A stretch of 45,823 bases of DNA from an uncultured Oscillospiraceae bacterium (GTDB lineage: Bacteria > Bacillota > Clostridia > Oscillospirales > Oscillospiraceae): NCBI GenBank assembly GCA_900763675.1, contig CAAFLE010000081.1, positions 1 through 45,823 on the forward strand, written 5' to 3'. Numbering within the stretch: position 1 is the stretch's first letter; each line of letters starts with the position of its first letter. Of this stretch, positions 30,071 to 38,184 are shown one piece after another. A model generated the notes under the pieces. It was not told where the DNA came from, made no database searches, and worked only from the letters and a program-made list of their open reading frames with translations. The translations under genes and the position numbers were made by a program.

Positions 30071-32461
30071 TCAGCTTTTCTTTTTCTTCGTTTCTTCCCA
30101 AAACGCCTTCCAGCCGCCCTTTTCCCGGTTGATGACCTTCAGCAGCGCCTTGATCTGTCCGTCGGAGAATACGTTCGCCATACGGGCGGCGTTGCGCCAC
30201 GGCATATCGAGAACGTACATGAGATTCCCGGCGTTTTCCTTTCCGCCGGCGGCGGAGGCTACGCGCCGCGCTGTCTCCAGCAGCGTATACACCGTTCTGC
30301 CGAGACCACCGGGGAGCGTTTTCCCGCGGGAGATGGCGTCGTTGAAGTCCACCGCGCCGCGCTCCGCCCAGCGCGTGGGAGGAATGCTGCGCCCGAGCAG
30401 AGCGGCAAAGCTCTCGTCGGAGACGTGCTGCACGTCGGCGCGGCGGTACACGTCAAACACGGAACCGGCGTATTCATCGACCGGCGGCTCGCCGGCCACG
30501 CGGACCGTGTGCGTCAGCCGGAGATCCTGTGCCGAGGCGCCGATGCAAAGCTCATATTCGCCCTCCTCGACGACCCAGCGGTTTTTCGCCCGGCTCCACA
30601 CGGCGAAGCTCCGCTCGCTGAGCGGGACGGACACGGTCTTTTCCTCGCCGGGCAGAAGCTCGATGCGCACAAAGCCGCCGAGCGTGAGCGCCGGGCGCAG
30701 CATCCCGCCGGTTTTGGCGCGAATATAGACCTGCGCGACCTCCGCACCGGTGCGGCTGCCGGTGTTTTTTATCGTGAAGCGCACGCCGCCGGGCGACCAC
30801 TCGCCGGGGGCGTAGGAAAACTCCGTATAGCTCAGCCCGTAGCCGAACGGATATTTGACGCGCTTATGCGCCGATGCATAGTACCGGTAGCCGACGAAAA
30901 GCCCCTCGCGGTATTCGCACGTCGCCTCCCGCCCCGGATACCATGGCGCACACGGCGCGTCCTCCAGCCGGACGGGCATCGTTTCCGCGAGCTTACCGCA
31001 GGGGTTCGCCCCGCCTGTAAGGAGCGCGGCGCACGCCGTTCCGACCGCCTGCCCGCCGAGATAGAGATGCAGCACCGCCCGGGCGAACACGTCCCACGTC
31101 ATTTCCACGGGGCTGCCGCATTGCAGCACGACGCCGACGCGGGGGTTCACCTCCGCGATCTCGCGCAGCAGCTCCAGCTGGTTTTCGGGAAGACGCATAT
31201 TCTCCCGGTCGTACCCCTCCGTCTCGCTGCCCTCGTCGAGACCGAGAAAGAGCAGCACCTTGTCGCTTCGCTCCGCGAGCGCTCTCGCCCGGCGCAGCAG
31301 AGCGCGGGACGCCGCGCCGCTCCGGCGAAAGCCCTTTTCATAACCGGCGACATTCACGCCCGCGGTCTTGAGCGCGTCGAGCGGCGTATCCAGCTGCGTG
31401 GGATTGACGCGGGAGCTGCCCGCGCCCTGATAGCGCGGCACGGCGGCAAAGTCGCCGATGACCGCCACGCGCTCGCCCTGCCGCAGCGGGAGAAATTCCT
31501 TTTCGTTTTTCAGCAGCACCGCCGATTCCGCCGCGGCGCGGGCGGCAAGCGCGTGGTGCGCCGTGCCGTCGAACACGCCGCCGTGGCGGAGCGTGTCCTG
31601 CGCGGTGAAAACAAAGTCCAGCACATGATCGACCTGCTCGCCGAGCAGCGCCTCGTCCAGCGCCCCGCTGCGCACCGCCTCGACGACCTGCCGGTCGGTC
31701 TCGCCGTTGGAGGCGGGCATTTCGAGCGACGATCCGGCGCGGACGGCGGCGACGCGGTCGTTGTTGCCGCCCCAGTCGGACACGACCAGACCGTCAAAGC
31801 CCCACTCGCCGCGGAGAATATCGCGCAGAAGATGCTCGTTTTCGTTGCAGTAGGTGCCGTTCAGCCGGTTGTATGCCGTCATGAGCGAGCGAACGCCGCC
31901 CTCTCGGATCGCCGTTTCAAACGCCGGGAGATAGATCTCGCGCAGCGTCCGCTCGTCCATCACAGAGTCGGTCGCCATGCGGCGCAGCTCCTGCGAGTTG
32001 GCGGCAAAGTGCTTCACGCACGCGCTCACGCCCGTACTCTGTATGCCGCGGATCATCGCCGCGGCGAGCTTGCCGGAGAGCAGCGGATCCTCGGAGAAAT
32101 ACTCAAAGTTCCGCCCGCAGAGCGGGCTGCGCTTGATGTTCACGCCCGGACCCAGCACCATGCCGATGCCCTGCGCCACCGCCTCCTCGCCGAGAGAGCG
32201 ACCGATGTCGGACAAAAGCGCTTCGTCCCAGCTGTTGGCAAGGGCGCTCGCCGTCGGGAAGCAGGTCGCCGGAACGGAACGCCCCAGCCCCAGCGCGTCG
32301 GAATCGCTTTCCTGCTTGCGCAATCCGTGCGGTCCGTCCGTCATCATTTCCGACGGGATGCCGAGCCGCTCTACGCCCTTTGTGTGCCAGAAATCCAGAC
32401 CGGAGGTCAGTCCCGCCTTTTCCTCCAATGTGAGCTTTGCAATGAGATCGGCGTATTTCAT
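30071..32461 (-). CDS. Glycoside hydrolase family 3 beta-glycosidase
   Basis: A 796-residue cytoplasmic enzyme (no signal peptide) that removes terminal beta-linked sugars from oligosaccharides. The N-terminal barrel has the substrate-binding KHFAANSQELRR and the nucleophile Asp in GLVVSDWGG (about residue 235). The second domain carries the acid/base Glu region GLDEGSETEGYDR. A fibronectin III-like domain is near residues 560-640 (YPFGYGLSYTEFSY, GSRTGAEVAQVYI). A C-terminal extension of about 130 residues after it is longer than in many family members and ends Lys-rich. ATG 32461 has GGGGAGGA. A dyad CAGTT-N5-AACTG (32486-32500) lies just upstream and could be an operator. Monocistronic. 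Confidence 0.94.
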   Translation of the reverse strand: MKYADLIAKLTLEEKAGLTSGLDFWHTKGVERLGIPSEMMTDGPHGLRKQESDSDALGLGRSVPATCFPTASALANSWDEALLSDIGRSLGEEAVAQGIGMVLGPGVNIKRSPLCGRNFEYFSEDPLLSGKLAAAMIRGIQSTGVSACVKHFAANSQELRRMATDSVMDERTLREIYLPAFETAIREGGVRSLMTAYNRLNGTYCNENEHLLRDILRGEWGFDGLVVSDWGGNNDRVAAVRAGSSLEMPASNGETDRQVVEAVRSGALDEALLGEQVDHVLDFVFTAQDTLRHGGVFDGTAHHALAARAAAESAVLLKNEKEFLPLRQGERVAVIGDFAAVPRYQGAGSSRVNPTQLDTPLDALKTAGVNVAGYEKGFRRSGAASRALLRRARALAERSDKVLLFLGLDEGSETEGYDRENMRLPENQLELLREIAEVNPRVGVVLQCGSPVEMTWDVFARAVLHLYLGGQAVGTACAALLTGGANPCGKLAETMPVRLEDAPCAPWYPGREATCEYREGLFVGYRYYASAHKRVKYPFGYGLSYTEFSYAPGEWSPGGVRFTIKNTGSRTGAEVAQVYIRAKTGGMLRPALTLGGFVRIELLPGEEKTVSVPLSERSFAVWSRAKNRWVVEEGEYELCIGASAQDLRLTHTVRVAGEPPVDEYAGSVFDVYRRADVQHVSDESFAALLGRSIPPTRWAERGAVDFNDAISRGKTLPGGLGRTVYTLLETARRVASAAGGKENAGNLMYVLDMPWRNAARMANVFSDGQIKALLKVINREKGGWKAFWEETKKKKS

Positions 32462-32485
32462 GCGCACGTCCTCCCCGAATAGATA

Positions 32486-32500
32486 CAGTTTAATTAACTG
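32486..32500. promoter_or_regulatory. Dyad upstream of the GH3 gene
   Basis: CAGTT-TAATT-AACTG, 25 bp before the start, between a TATGAT -10-like element on minus (32505-32500 area) and the ribosome site. It could be an operator for a sugar-responsive repressor; no regulator is adjacent. Confidence 0.4.
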
Positions 32501-32509
32501 CATCATAGC

Positions 32510-32546
32510 AAAAAAACCGCCCGGCGGCAATAGACCGCCGGGCGAT
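32510..32546 (-). terminator. Terminator of alr
   Basis: On minus CGCCCGGCGG pairs with CCGCCGGGCG around TCTATTG, followed by GTTTTTTTG. Confidence 0.92.
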
Positions 32547-32552
32547 TCCGCT

Positions 32553-33683
32553 TCAGTTTTCGATGATCCGCTCAACGCGCTGCGAGAGCGCGGCGGTGAG
32601 AGCGCAGCCCTCGTTCGCGCCGCAGAAGTTCGCTACATCCTGCGACAAAAGCGTGTGACCGGCGCGGTCATAGCCGAAGAACGTGACCTCCTCGCCGACC
32701 TGTACGTTCATGCCGGTCACATCGACCATGCACTGGTCCATGCAGCAGGCGAGGAGCGGGCGGCGTTCGCCGCGAACGAGAATGTCGCCGTGCATCTCCA
32801 CAAGCGGAAGATACAGCCCGTCGCCGTAGCCGACGCCGACGGTGGCGATGTCCGCGTCGTGGTCGAGCGTATATACCCCGCCGTAGCCGAGCTTGTCCCC
32901 GGCGGCGCGGCGGTGGACGGCGGTGATGCAGCTGCGCCATGAGGCGCATTCGCGGATGTTGCCTCTCGGCTGCGTCGGGTGGTCCATGAAGAGCCGCCGC
33001 CCGAGCCGCACGGCGTCAAAGTGGTACTCCGGATAATACTCGCTCCCGGCGCTGTCGCAGATGTGGCGCATCGGCACGGAAAACCCGGAGCGCTCAACCT
33101 GCTCCGCGCCGCGGAGGAAGCGCTCGACCTGCTCGCGGCAGAGCGCGGGCTTTGCGGTGTCGGCAAAATGCGAATAGACGCCGAGGAGCCGCACGCGGCT
33201 GCCAGCGGCGGCAAGCTCTTTTAAAAGAGCGTCCAGCTCCTCGCCGACGGTCACACCGGCGCGGTGCAGACCGGTGTCGAGCTTGATCTGGACCGTTACG
33301 TCCGTACCGGCGGCGTCGGCGAGCTTCGCCAGCTCCGGCAGCAGACCGAGCCGCCCGGCAGTGAGCGTGAGATGCGCCCGCACCGCCTGCGGCAGCGCGT
33401 GCGGCAGGGGGTTGCCCAGAATCAGAACATCCTTGCCTATGCCGAGCGAGCGCAGCGCCAGACCCTCGGACACGTGCGCGAGAGCAAACGTGCGGATGCC
33501 GGGCAGCGCGGCAAGCGCGGGCGCGGTGAGCGAAAGACCCAGCCCATAGGCGTCGCACTTCAGGACCGGGATGATCTCTGCGCCGGGCGAGAGCGTCTTT
33601 TCAATGGCGGCGATGTTCGCGCACAGCGCGTCCGTGTGGACCGCCAGATAGGAATTATTCAAGCTGCTTCCATAATAATCCAT
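32553..33683 (-). CDS. alr: Alanine racemase
   Basis: A 376-residue PLP enzyme that makes D-alanine for peptidoglycan. The PLP Lys is in PVLKCDAYGLG (about residue 38; the common form is VVKADAYGHG, so the Cys and Leu are variants), and the second catalytic residue Tyr is in VGVGYGDGLYLP near residue 265. The barrel motif GVYSHFADT and the C-terminal MDQCMVDVT are also family-typical. ATG 33683 follows GGGGA by 8 nt. The frame extends further upstream into AT-rich DNA, but without a ribosome site. Monocistronic, with a terminator, and divergent from the amino acid ABC operon. Confidence 0.95.
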   Translation of the reverse strand: MDYYGSSLNNSYLAVHTDALCANIAAIEKTLSPGAEIIPVLKCDAYGLGLSLTAPALAALPGIRTFALAHVSEGLALRSLGIGKDVLILGNPLPHALPQAVRAHLTLTAGRLGLLPELAKLADAAGTDVTVQIKLDTGLHRAGVTVGEELDALLKELAAAGSRVRLLGVYSHFADTAKPALCREQVERFLRGAEQVERSGFSVPMRHICDSAGSEYYPEYHFDAVRLGRRLFMDHPTQPRGNIRECASWRSCITAVHRRAAGDKLGYGGVYTLDHDADIATVGVGYGDGLYLPLVEMHGDILVRGERRPLLACCMDQCMVDVTGMNVQVGEEVTFFGYDRAGHTLLSQDVANFCGANEGCALTAALSQRVERIIEN

Positions 33684-33704
33684 GACAAAATCCCCAAAAT
33701 ATTC

Positions 33705-33733
33705 ATTATCCGCCCGAATATATGCATATTCAA
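33705..33733 (-). promoter_or_regulatory. Predicted promoter of alr
   Basis: On minus TTGAAT (33733-33728), 17 bp, GATAAT (33710-33705). The AT-rich divergent gap also holds the imperfect palindrome TGCA-ATATAATA-TGCA near 33767-33782. Confidence 0.55.
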
Positions 33734-33874
33734 TTTGCCGGGCGGGACCGGAAAACGGGCGGAGCAATGCATATTATATTGCATAAATCCCTTTTATGCA
33801 AGAACAAAAAGCGGCTATAAGCATTTTCACCAAAAAGATGCGGAAAAACCCACGAGAAATCGAATTAAAAATCA

Positions 33875-33903
33875 TTGACAATGTATAAATATACGTTTAT
33901 ACT
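33875..33903 (+). promoter_or_regulatory. Predicted strong promoter of the amino acid ABC operon with an internal dyad
   Basis: Consensus TTGACA (33875-33880), 17 bp, TATACT (33898-33903). The spacer contains GTATA-AA-TATAC, a dyad where a repressor could block the polymerase; its shape recalls arginine-repressor boxes but the match is loose. Confidence 0.75.
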
Positions 33904-33952
33904 ATGCCCAACCTGAAACAAATTCAGCTTCTTGAATGGAAAGGAAAGAAAA

Positions 33953-34738
33953 ATGAAAAAGATTACAGCAATGCTTCTGGCTCTGCTCATGGTGCTGAGC
34001 CTTGCCGCCTGCGGCAGCGCATCCACGGAAAGCAAAACTCTCGTAATGGCGACCTCCGCCGACTATCCCCCGTATGAGTTCATCGTCCTCAACGACAAAA
34101 ACGAGCAGCAGTATGTCGGCATCGACATCTCCGTCTCCGAAGCGATCGCCGCCGACATGGGCAAGGAGCTTCAGGTCGTGAACATGGACTTTGACAGCCT
34201 CATGGCGGGACTCCAGAAGGGCGACGCCGACATGGTTCTCGCCGCCATCGAGGTCACCGACGAGCGTCTCGAAGCCGCCGACTTCTCCGATCCCTACTAC
34301 ACCGACCTGCCCCCGATGATCCTTGTGAAAGCCGACAAGGCGGGCGAGTATACGAGCCTTGAATCCTTCTCCGGCAAGAGCGTCGGCGCCCAGACCGGCA
34401 CCACCAAGGCGACGCTCGTTACCGATGAAATGCCCGGCGCAAACCTCGTGGCTCTCACGAGCGTGAACGATCTTGTCAACCAGCTCGTGTATGACAAGGT
34501 GGACGCCATCGTCCTCGACGGCGCCGTTGCCGAGCAGTACGCCCAGACCAACAGCGATCTCGTCGTTTCCGAAGTGAGTCTCGGCGAAGCGTACCCCTAC
34601 TGCGTCGCCGTGCAGAAGGGCGACCCGAAGGGTCTGCTGCCCTCCATCAACGAGACCATTGCCAAGCTCCTTGCCGACGGTAAGATCGAGCAGTTCATCG
34701 CCGATGCCGACGCGCTGAGCGATCAGGCGGTCGAGTAA
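33953..34738 (+). CDS. Polar amino acid ABC transporter, substrate-binding lipoprotein
   Basis: A 261-residue extracellular binding protein anchored by lipid. Signal peptide with lipobox LAAC (Cys near residue 20). SBP family 3 signatures: MATSADYPPYEF, VGIDISVSEAIA, LQKGDADMVLAAIEVTDER, read as DMVLAAIEVTDER, FSDPYYTD and VGAQTGTT. These proteins bind polar amino acids such as arginine, glutamine or cysteine; the specific ligand cannot be read off. ATG 33953 follows GGAAAGG. Permease and ATPase genes follow in the same operon, after a strong intercistronic hairpin. Confidence 0.94.
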   Translation: MKKITAMLLALLMVLSLAACGSASTESKTLVMATSADYPPYEFIVLNDKNEQQYVGIDISVSEAIAADMGKELQVVNMDFDSLMAGLQKGDADMVLAAIEVTDERLEAADFSDPYYTDLPPMILVKADKAGEYTSLESFSGKSVGAQTGTTKATLVTDEMPGANLVALTSVNDLVNQLVYDKVDAIVLDGAVAEQYAQTNSDLVVSEVSLGEAYPYCVAVQKGDPKGLLPSINETIAKLLADGKIEQFIADADALSDQAVE

Positions 34739-34768
34739 GCAAAACCGTACATCTTCTCTTTGAAGTAT

Positions 34769-34801
34769 GTGCGCCCTGCCCGCAGCGCGGGCAGGGCGCA
34801 C
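34769..34801 (+). promoter_or_regulatory. Intercistronic stem-loop in the amino acid ABC operon
   Basis: A perfect 15-bp stem: GTGCGCCCTGCCCGC (34769-34783) pairs with 34787-34801 around AGC. A TTTTT follows 10 nt later, so it may act as a leaky terminator or protect the 3' end of the binding-protein mRNA, giving more binding protein than permease. Confidence 0.75.
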
Positions 34802-34847
34802 ACGCGCCGTTTTTCCCCGCGTATCAAAAGAAAGGGTCAGGAAAACT

Positions 34848-35579
34848 ATGTGGTGGTCTAACCTGTTTGCCGGAATGTCCCCGGCGAACTTCTTCAACTT
34901 TTCCTTCCTGCCGAAGTATCTTTCCTTCTTTGTGCAGGGGCTGGAGTACACGCTGCTGCTCTCGATCATATCGGTCGGACTGGCGGTCATCCCGGCGCTG
35001 GCGCTCGCTCTCATGCGCCTGAGCCGGAACAAGCTCGTGCGGAATCTCTCCGGCGCGTACATCGCCGTGTTCCGCTCCACGCCGATGATGGTGCAGCTCT
35101 ACATTATTTTCTACGGCCTTTTCAGCGTCATCAAAATCCCGTCCGTGGTCATTCTGGGGTTCATCGACCTTTCGCGGTTCATTCCCGGCGTGGTGGCGCT
35201 CTCTCTCAACTCCTCGGCATACGTTGCGGAGATCATCCGCGCCGGCATCCTCGCCGTGGACGGCGGACAGAACGAGGCGGCGCGGTCGCTCGGTCTCAGC
35301 TCGTGGCAGAGCATGAAGCTCGTCGTGCTGCCGCAGGCGGTCAAGAACATCCTCCCGGCGCTTGCCAACGAGCTTGTCACGATGGTGAAGGAATCGTCCA
35401 TCTGCTCGGTACTGGGCATGACGGAGCTGATCTGGGGCGCCAAGACCGTGGCGACGACAACGTACAAAACGCTCTCGCCGTATGTCCTCGCCGCGCTGGT
35501 GTATTTCGTCATCAACTACCCGGCAAGCAAGGCGATCGAAGCGATTGAAAGGAGAATGCGCCGTGGCGACAGGGTCTGA
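34848..35579 (+). CDS. Polar amino acid ABC transporter, permease
   Basis: A 243-residue His/Glu/Gln/Arg-type permease with about five membrane helices. The ATPase-docking EAA motif is clear (NEAARSLGLSSWQSMKLVVLP), preceded by the usual GLEYTLLLSIISV first helix and VFRSTPMMVQLYIIFYG. ATG 34848 follows AGGA; the frame is open further upstream through the hairpin but without support. The end overlaps the ATPase gene by 17 bp. Confidence 0.95.
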   Translation: MWWSNLFAGMSPANFFNFSFLPKYLSFFVQGLEYTLLLSIISVGLAVIPALALALMRLSRNKLVRNLSGAYIAVFRSTPMMVQLYIIFYGLFSVIKIPSVVILGFIDLSRFIPGVVALSLNSSAYVAEIIRAGILAVDGGQNEAARSLGLSSWQSMKLVVLPQAVKNILPALANELVTMVKESSICSVLGMTELIWGAKTVATTTYKTLSPYVLAALVYFVINYPASKAIEAIERRMRRGDRV

Positions 35580-36306
35580 ACTCATCCGTGTAGAACACGT
35601 TACAAAGAAATTCAAGGGCGGCGTCGTGGCGCTCAACGACTGCTCGCTCTCGATCTCCCGCGGCGAGGTCGTGGCGATCATCGGACCGTCCGGCAGCGGC
35701 AAGTCCACGTTGCTGCGCTGTCTAAATCTGCTGGAAACGCCCAGCTCCGGCCGCATCTTTTTCGACGGTGTGGACATCACCGGGAAAAAGGTGGACATCG
35801 ACCTGCACCGCCGCAAAATGGGCATGGTGTTCCAGCACTTCAATCTCTTCCCGCACAAGACCGTGATGCAGAACATCACGCTTGCCCCCGTCACGCTCAA
35901 GCTGGAAACGGAGGAAGAGGCGAAAAAGCGCGGCATGGAGCTGCTCGAACGCATCGGTCTTGCCGACAAGGCGAACGAATACCCCAATATGCTCTCCGGC
36001 GGACAGAAGCAGCGCATCGCCATCGTCCGGGCGCTGTGTATGGAGCCGGACGTCATGCTCTTCGACGAGCCGACGAGCGCCCTTGACCCCGAAATGGTCG
36101 GGGAGGTGCTGGATCTCATGCGCCAGCTCGCCGCCGACGGCATGACGATGGCGGTCGTGACGCACGAGATGGGCTTTGCCCGCGAGGTGGCAAGCCGCGT
36201 CATATTCATGGACGGCGGCGCGATCCTCGAGGAGAACACGCCCTCGGAGCTGTTCGACCATCCGCAGAACCCGCGCACCCAGACATTCCTTTCCAAGGTC
36301 CTTTGA
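35563..36306 (+). CDS. Polar amino acid ABC transporter, ATP-binding protein
   Basis: A 247-residue ATPase of the GlnQ type. Walker A GPSGSGKST, Q-loop FQHFNLFPHKT, signature LSGGQKQR, Walker B VMLFDEPTSALDP and switch His in VTHEM are all intact. The start is GTG 35563, 8 nt after AAAGGAG; an upstream frame exists but lies within the permease gene. With the two preceding genes it completes an importer. A terminator follows at once. Confidence 0.95.
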   Translation: MATGSELIRVEHVTKKFKGGVVALNDCSLSISRGEVVAIIGPSGSGKSTLLRCLNLLETPSSGRIFFDGVDITGKKVDIDLHRRKMGMVFQHFNLFPHKTVMQNITLAPVTLKLETEEEAKKRGMELLERIGLADKANEYPNMLSGGQKQRIAIVRALCMEPDVMLFDEPTSALDPEMVGEVLDLMRQLAADGMTMAVVTHEMGFAREVASRVIFMDGGAILEENTPSELFDHPQNPRTQTFLSKVL

Positions 36307-36312
36307 AATTTC

Positions 36313-36353
36313 CCGCCGCGGCATCCGACGCAGGACGCCGCGGCGGTTTTTCT
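36313..36353 (+). terminator. Terminator of the amino acid ABC operon
   Basis: CCGCCGCGGC pairs with GCCGCGGCGG, followed by TTTTTCTC. Confidence 0.9.
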
Positions 36354-36354
36354 C

Positions 36355-36382
36355 TTGCGAAAACGGGAAAACGTAGTATGAT
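36355..36382 (+). promoter_or_regulatory. Predicted promoter of the amidohydrolase gene
   Basis: TTGCGA (36355-36360), 16 bp, TATGAT (36377-36382). Further AT-rich TATAAT-like sites overlap at 36385-36397. Confidence 0.5.
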
Positions 36383-36417
36383 GTTATAATTATATAATAA
36401 AAACGGGAGTGGAACCG

Positions 36418-37695
36418 ATGAAATACGCATATACAAACGGCGTGCTGCTCGATGGCAGCGCGGAAATGCAGCCGCAGCGCGGCAGGGTGCTGCGCACGGA
36501 CGGCGAGAGCATTCTCGACATCGTTCCGGAGGGGACGGATCTGACGGGCTACGAGATCGTCGATCTCCGCGGCGGGTATCTCATGCCGGGTCTCATCAAT
36601 CTGCACGTGCATCTCCCCGCGAGCGGCAGCCCGAAAAAGCAGGGCAACCCCCGCAAGCTCGTGAAGTTTATGACGTCCATGGCACTCACGCGGCGCATTG
36701 CGCTCGCGCTGTGCGAAAGCTACGCGAAAACGCAGCTTATGAGCGGCGTCACAACGATCCGCACCGTCGGCGGCATTGCCGACACCGACACGCGCCTGCG
36801 CGGCCGCATCGCCGCCGGGAAATGCGTAGGTCCCCGCATTCTCGCTGCGGATATGGCGGTTTCCGTCCCCGGCGGGCATATGGCGGGTTCGCTCGCCTAC
36901 GAAGCGCACAGCGCGGAGGAAGCCGCGGCGGACGTGCGCAAGATCGCGGAGGGAAAGCCCGATCTCATCAAGCTGATGATCACCGGCGGCGTGCTGGACG
37001 CGAAGAAAAAGGGCGAGCCGGGCGAGCTGAAAATGCCGCCGGAATACATCCGCGCCGCGTGCGAAGAAGCGCACATACTCGGTCTTCCGGTCGCCGCGCA
37101 CGTGGAAAGCCCCGAGGGCGTGCGCGTGGCGCTCGAAAACGGCGTGGATACCATTGAACACGGCGCAAAGCCGGACGACGAGATTCTGCGTCTTTTCAAA
37201 GAGCGCGGCGCGGCGCAGGTCGCAACGCTCTCTCCTGCCGTACCCTACGCCCGGTTTGACCGCAGCGTCAGCAAGGCGACGGAAATGGAGCAGTATAACG
37301 GCGAGATCGTGCTGGAGGGCATCATCGAGTGCGCCAAGGCGTGCCTGGCCGCCGGGGTCCCCGTCGGTCTCGGCACCGATACGGGCTGCCCGTATATCAC
37401 GCACTACGATATGTGGCGCGAGGTGCGCTATTTCCACACGTTCTGCGGTGTGAACAACGCCTTCGCGCTGCACACCGCGACGCTCGGCAACGCGAAGATC
37501 GCCGGGATCGACGCCGTCACCGGCTCGCTTACGCCCGGCAAGAGCGGCGATCTCATCGTCACGGCGGAAAACCCGCTCGACGATCTCCGGGCGCTGCGCC
37601 ATGTGTCCATGGTCTCGATGCGCGGCAGGCTCTTCCGCGACCCCAAGGTGAAGAAAATGCCGGAGTGCGAGCGCGAACTCGACAAAATGCTTTGA
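36418..37695 (+). CDS. Imidazolonepropionase-like amidohydrolase
   Basis: A 425-residue metal-dependent hydrolase of the amidohydrolase superfamily. The metal-binding HxH is in LINLHVHLP (about residue 62), with later ligands in LIKLMITGG (Lys), AAHVES (His), TIEHGA (His) and GTDTGCP (Asp). It is close to the prolidase/peptidase-like or imidazolonepropionase-related subgroups that cleave cyclic amides or dipeptides; substrate unknown. ATG 36418 has GGGAG 9 nt upstream; an in-frame GTG at 36409 is less likely. Monocistronic. The ABC importer next to it could deliver the substrate, which is inference. Confidence 0.9.
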   Translation: MKYAYTNGVLLDGSAEMQPQRGRVLRTDGESILDIVPEGTDLTGYEIVDLRGGYLMPGLINLHVHLPASGSPKKQGNPRKLVKFMTSMALTRRIALALCESYAKTQLMSGVTTIRTVGGIADTDTRLRGRIAAGKCVGPRILAADMAVSVPGGHMAGSLAYEAHSAEEAAADVRKIAEGKPDLIKLMITGGVLDAKKKGEPGELKMPPEYIRAACEEAHILGLPVAAHVESPEGVRVALENGVDTIEHGAKPDDEILRLFKERGAAQVATLSPAVPYARFDRSVSKATEMEQYNGEIVLEGIIECAKACLAAGVPVGLGTDTGCPYITHYDMWREVRYFHTFCGVNNAFALHTATLGNAKIAGIDAVTGSLTPGKSGDLIVTAENPLDDLRALRHVSMVSMRGRLFRDPKVKKMPECERELDKML

Positions 37696-37706
37696 AAAAC
37701 CAAAAC

Positions 37707-37743
37707 TGCCCGCGCCGGCTTTTGCCGGCACGGGCACTTTTTT
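37707..37743 (+). terminator. Terminator of the amidohydrolase gene
   Basis: TGCCCG-CG-CCGGC pairs with GCCGGC-A-CGGGCA around TTTT, followed by CTTTTTT. Confidence 0.9.
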
Positions 37744-37754
37744 GCCGTAGGGGA

Positions 37755-37783
37755 TTGACAAACTGTATTAACTGTGTTAACTT
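37755..37783 (+). promoter_or_regulatory. Predicted promoter of the GntR-ABC operon
   Basis: Consensus TTGACA (37755-37760), 17 bp, TAACTT (37778-37783). The -10 overlaps the CTGTGTTAAC repeats described separately. Confidence 0.7.
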
Positions 37784-37803
37784 CTATAGTACAGTTAACA
37801 CAG
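37763..37803. promoter_or_regulatory. Triple-repeat operator of the GntR regulator
   Basis: CTGTATTAAC (37763-37772) and CTGTGTTAAC (37772-37781) in tandem, and the exact inverse GTTAACACAG (37794-37803) after 12 bp. The array covers the spacer, -10, start of transcription and up to the ribosome site, as expected for autorepression by a YtrA-type GntR protein. Confidence 0.7.
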
Positions 37804-37815
37804 GAAGGTGACGCC

Positions 37816-38184
37816 ATGGTCACAATCAATTACCGCGACGGCCGCCCGATCTATGAGCAGGTCAAGGACGATCTGCGGCGGCTCGTCGTCACCGGCGCGA
37901 TGCAGCCGGGGGAAAAGCTCCCCTCGGTGCGCGAGCTGGCGGTATCGCTGGCGATCAACCCGAACACCATCCAACGGGCGTACCGTGAGCTGGAGAGCGA
38001 GGGGTACATCGTGTCGGTGCCGGGTAAGGGCAGCTTCTGCGCCCAGTTTTCCCCGCAGAGCGACCCGCGGCGCGAGGAGCTGCTGGCGCGGCTGGACGAA
38101 ACGGTGCGCGAGCTTCGCTGGCTCGGCATGAGCGACGGCGAGATCATAGAAAGAATCGGAGGCGGCGACCATGGCGAACATTGA
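37816..38184 (+). CDS. YtrA-type GntR transcriptional regulator
   Basis: A 122-residue repressor. The winged helix is PIYEQVKDDLRRLVVTGAMQPGEKLPSVRELAVSLAINPNTIQRAYRELESEGYIVSVPGKGSF, visible as GEKLPSVRELAVSLAINPNT and YRELESEGYIVS; a short helical C-terminus of about 45 residues replaces the large effector domain, which defines the YtrA subfamily. Such regulators typically sit first in an operon with ABC transporters and repress it. ATG 37816 follows GGAAGGTG. The end overlaps the ATPase gene by 14 bp. Three copies of a 10-bp element cover the promoter. Confidence 0.95.
   Translation: MVTINYRDGRPIYEQVKDDLRRLVVTGAMQPGEKLPSVRELAVSLAINPNTIQRAYRELESEGYIVSVPGKGSFCAQFSPQSDPRREELLARLDETVRELRWLGMSDGEIIERIGGGDHGEH

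Noticed and set aside
30425..32482. Long plus-strand open frame opposite the GH3 gene
   Set aside because: Lacks any start signal and recognisable domain, and mirrors the codon pattern of the GH3 gene.
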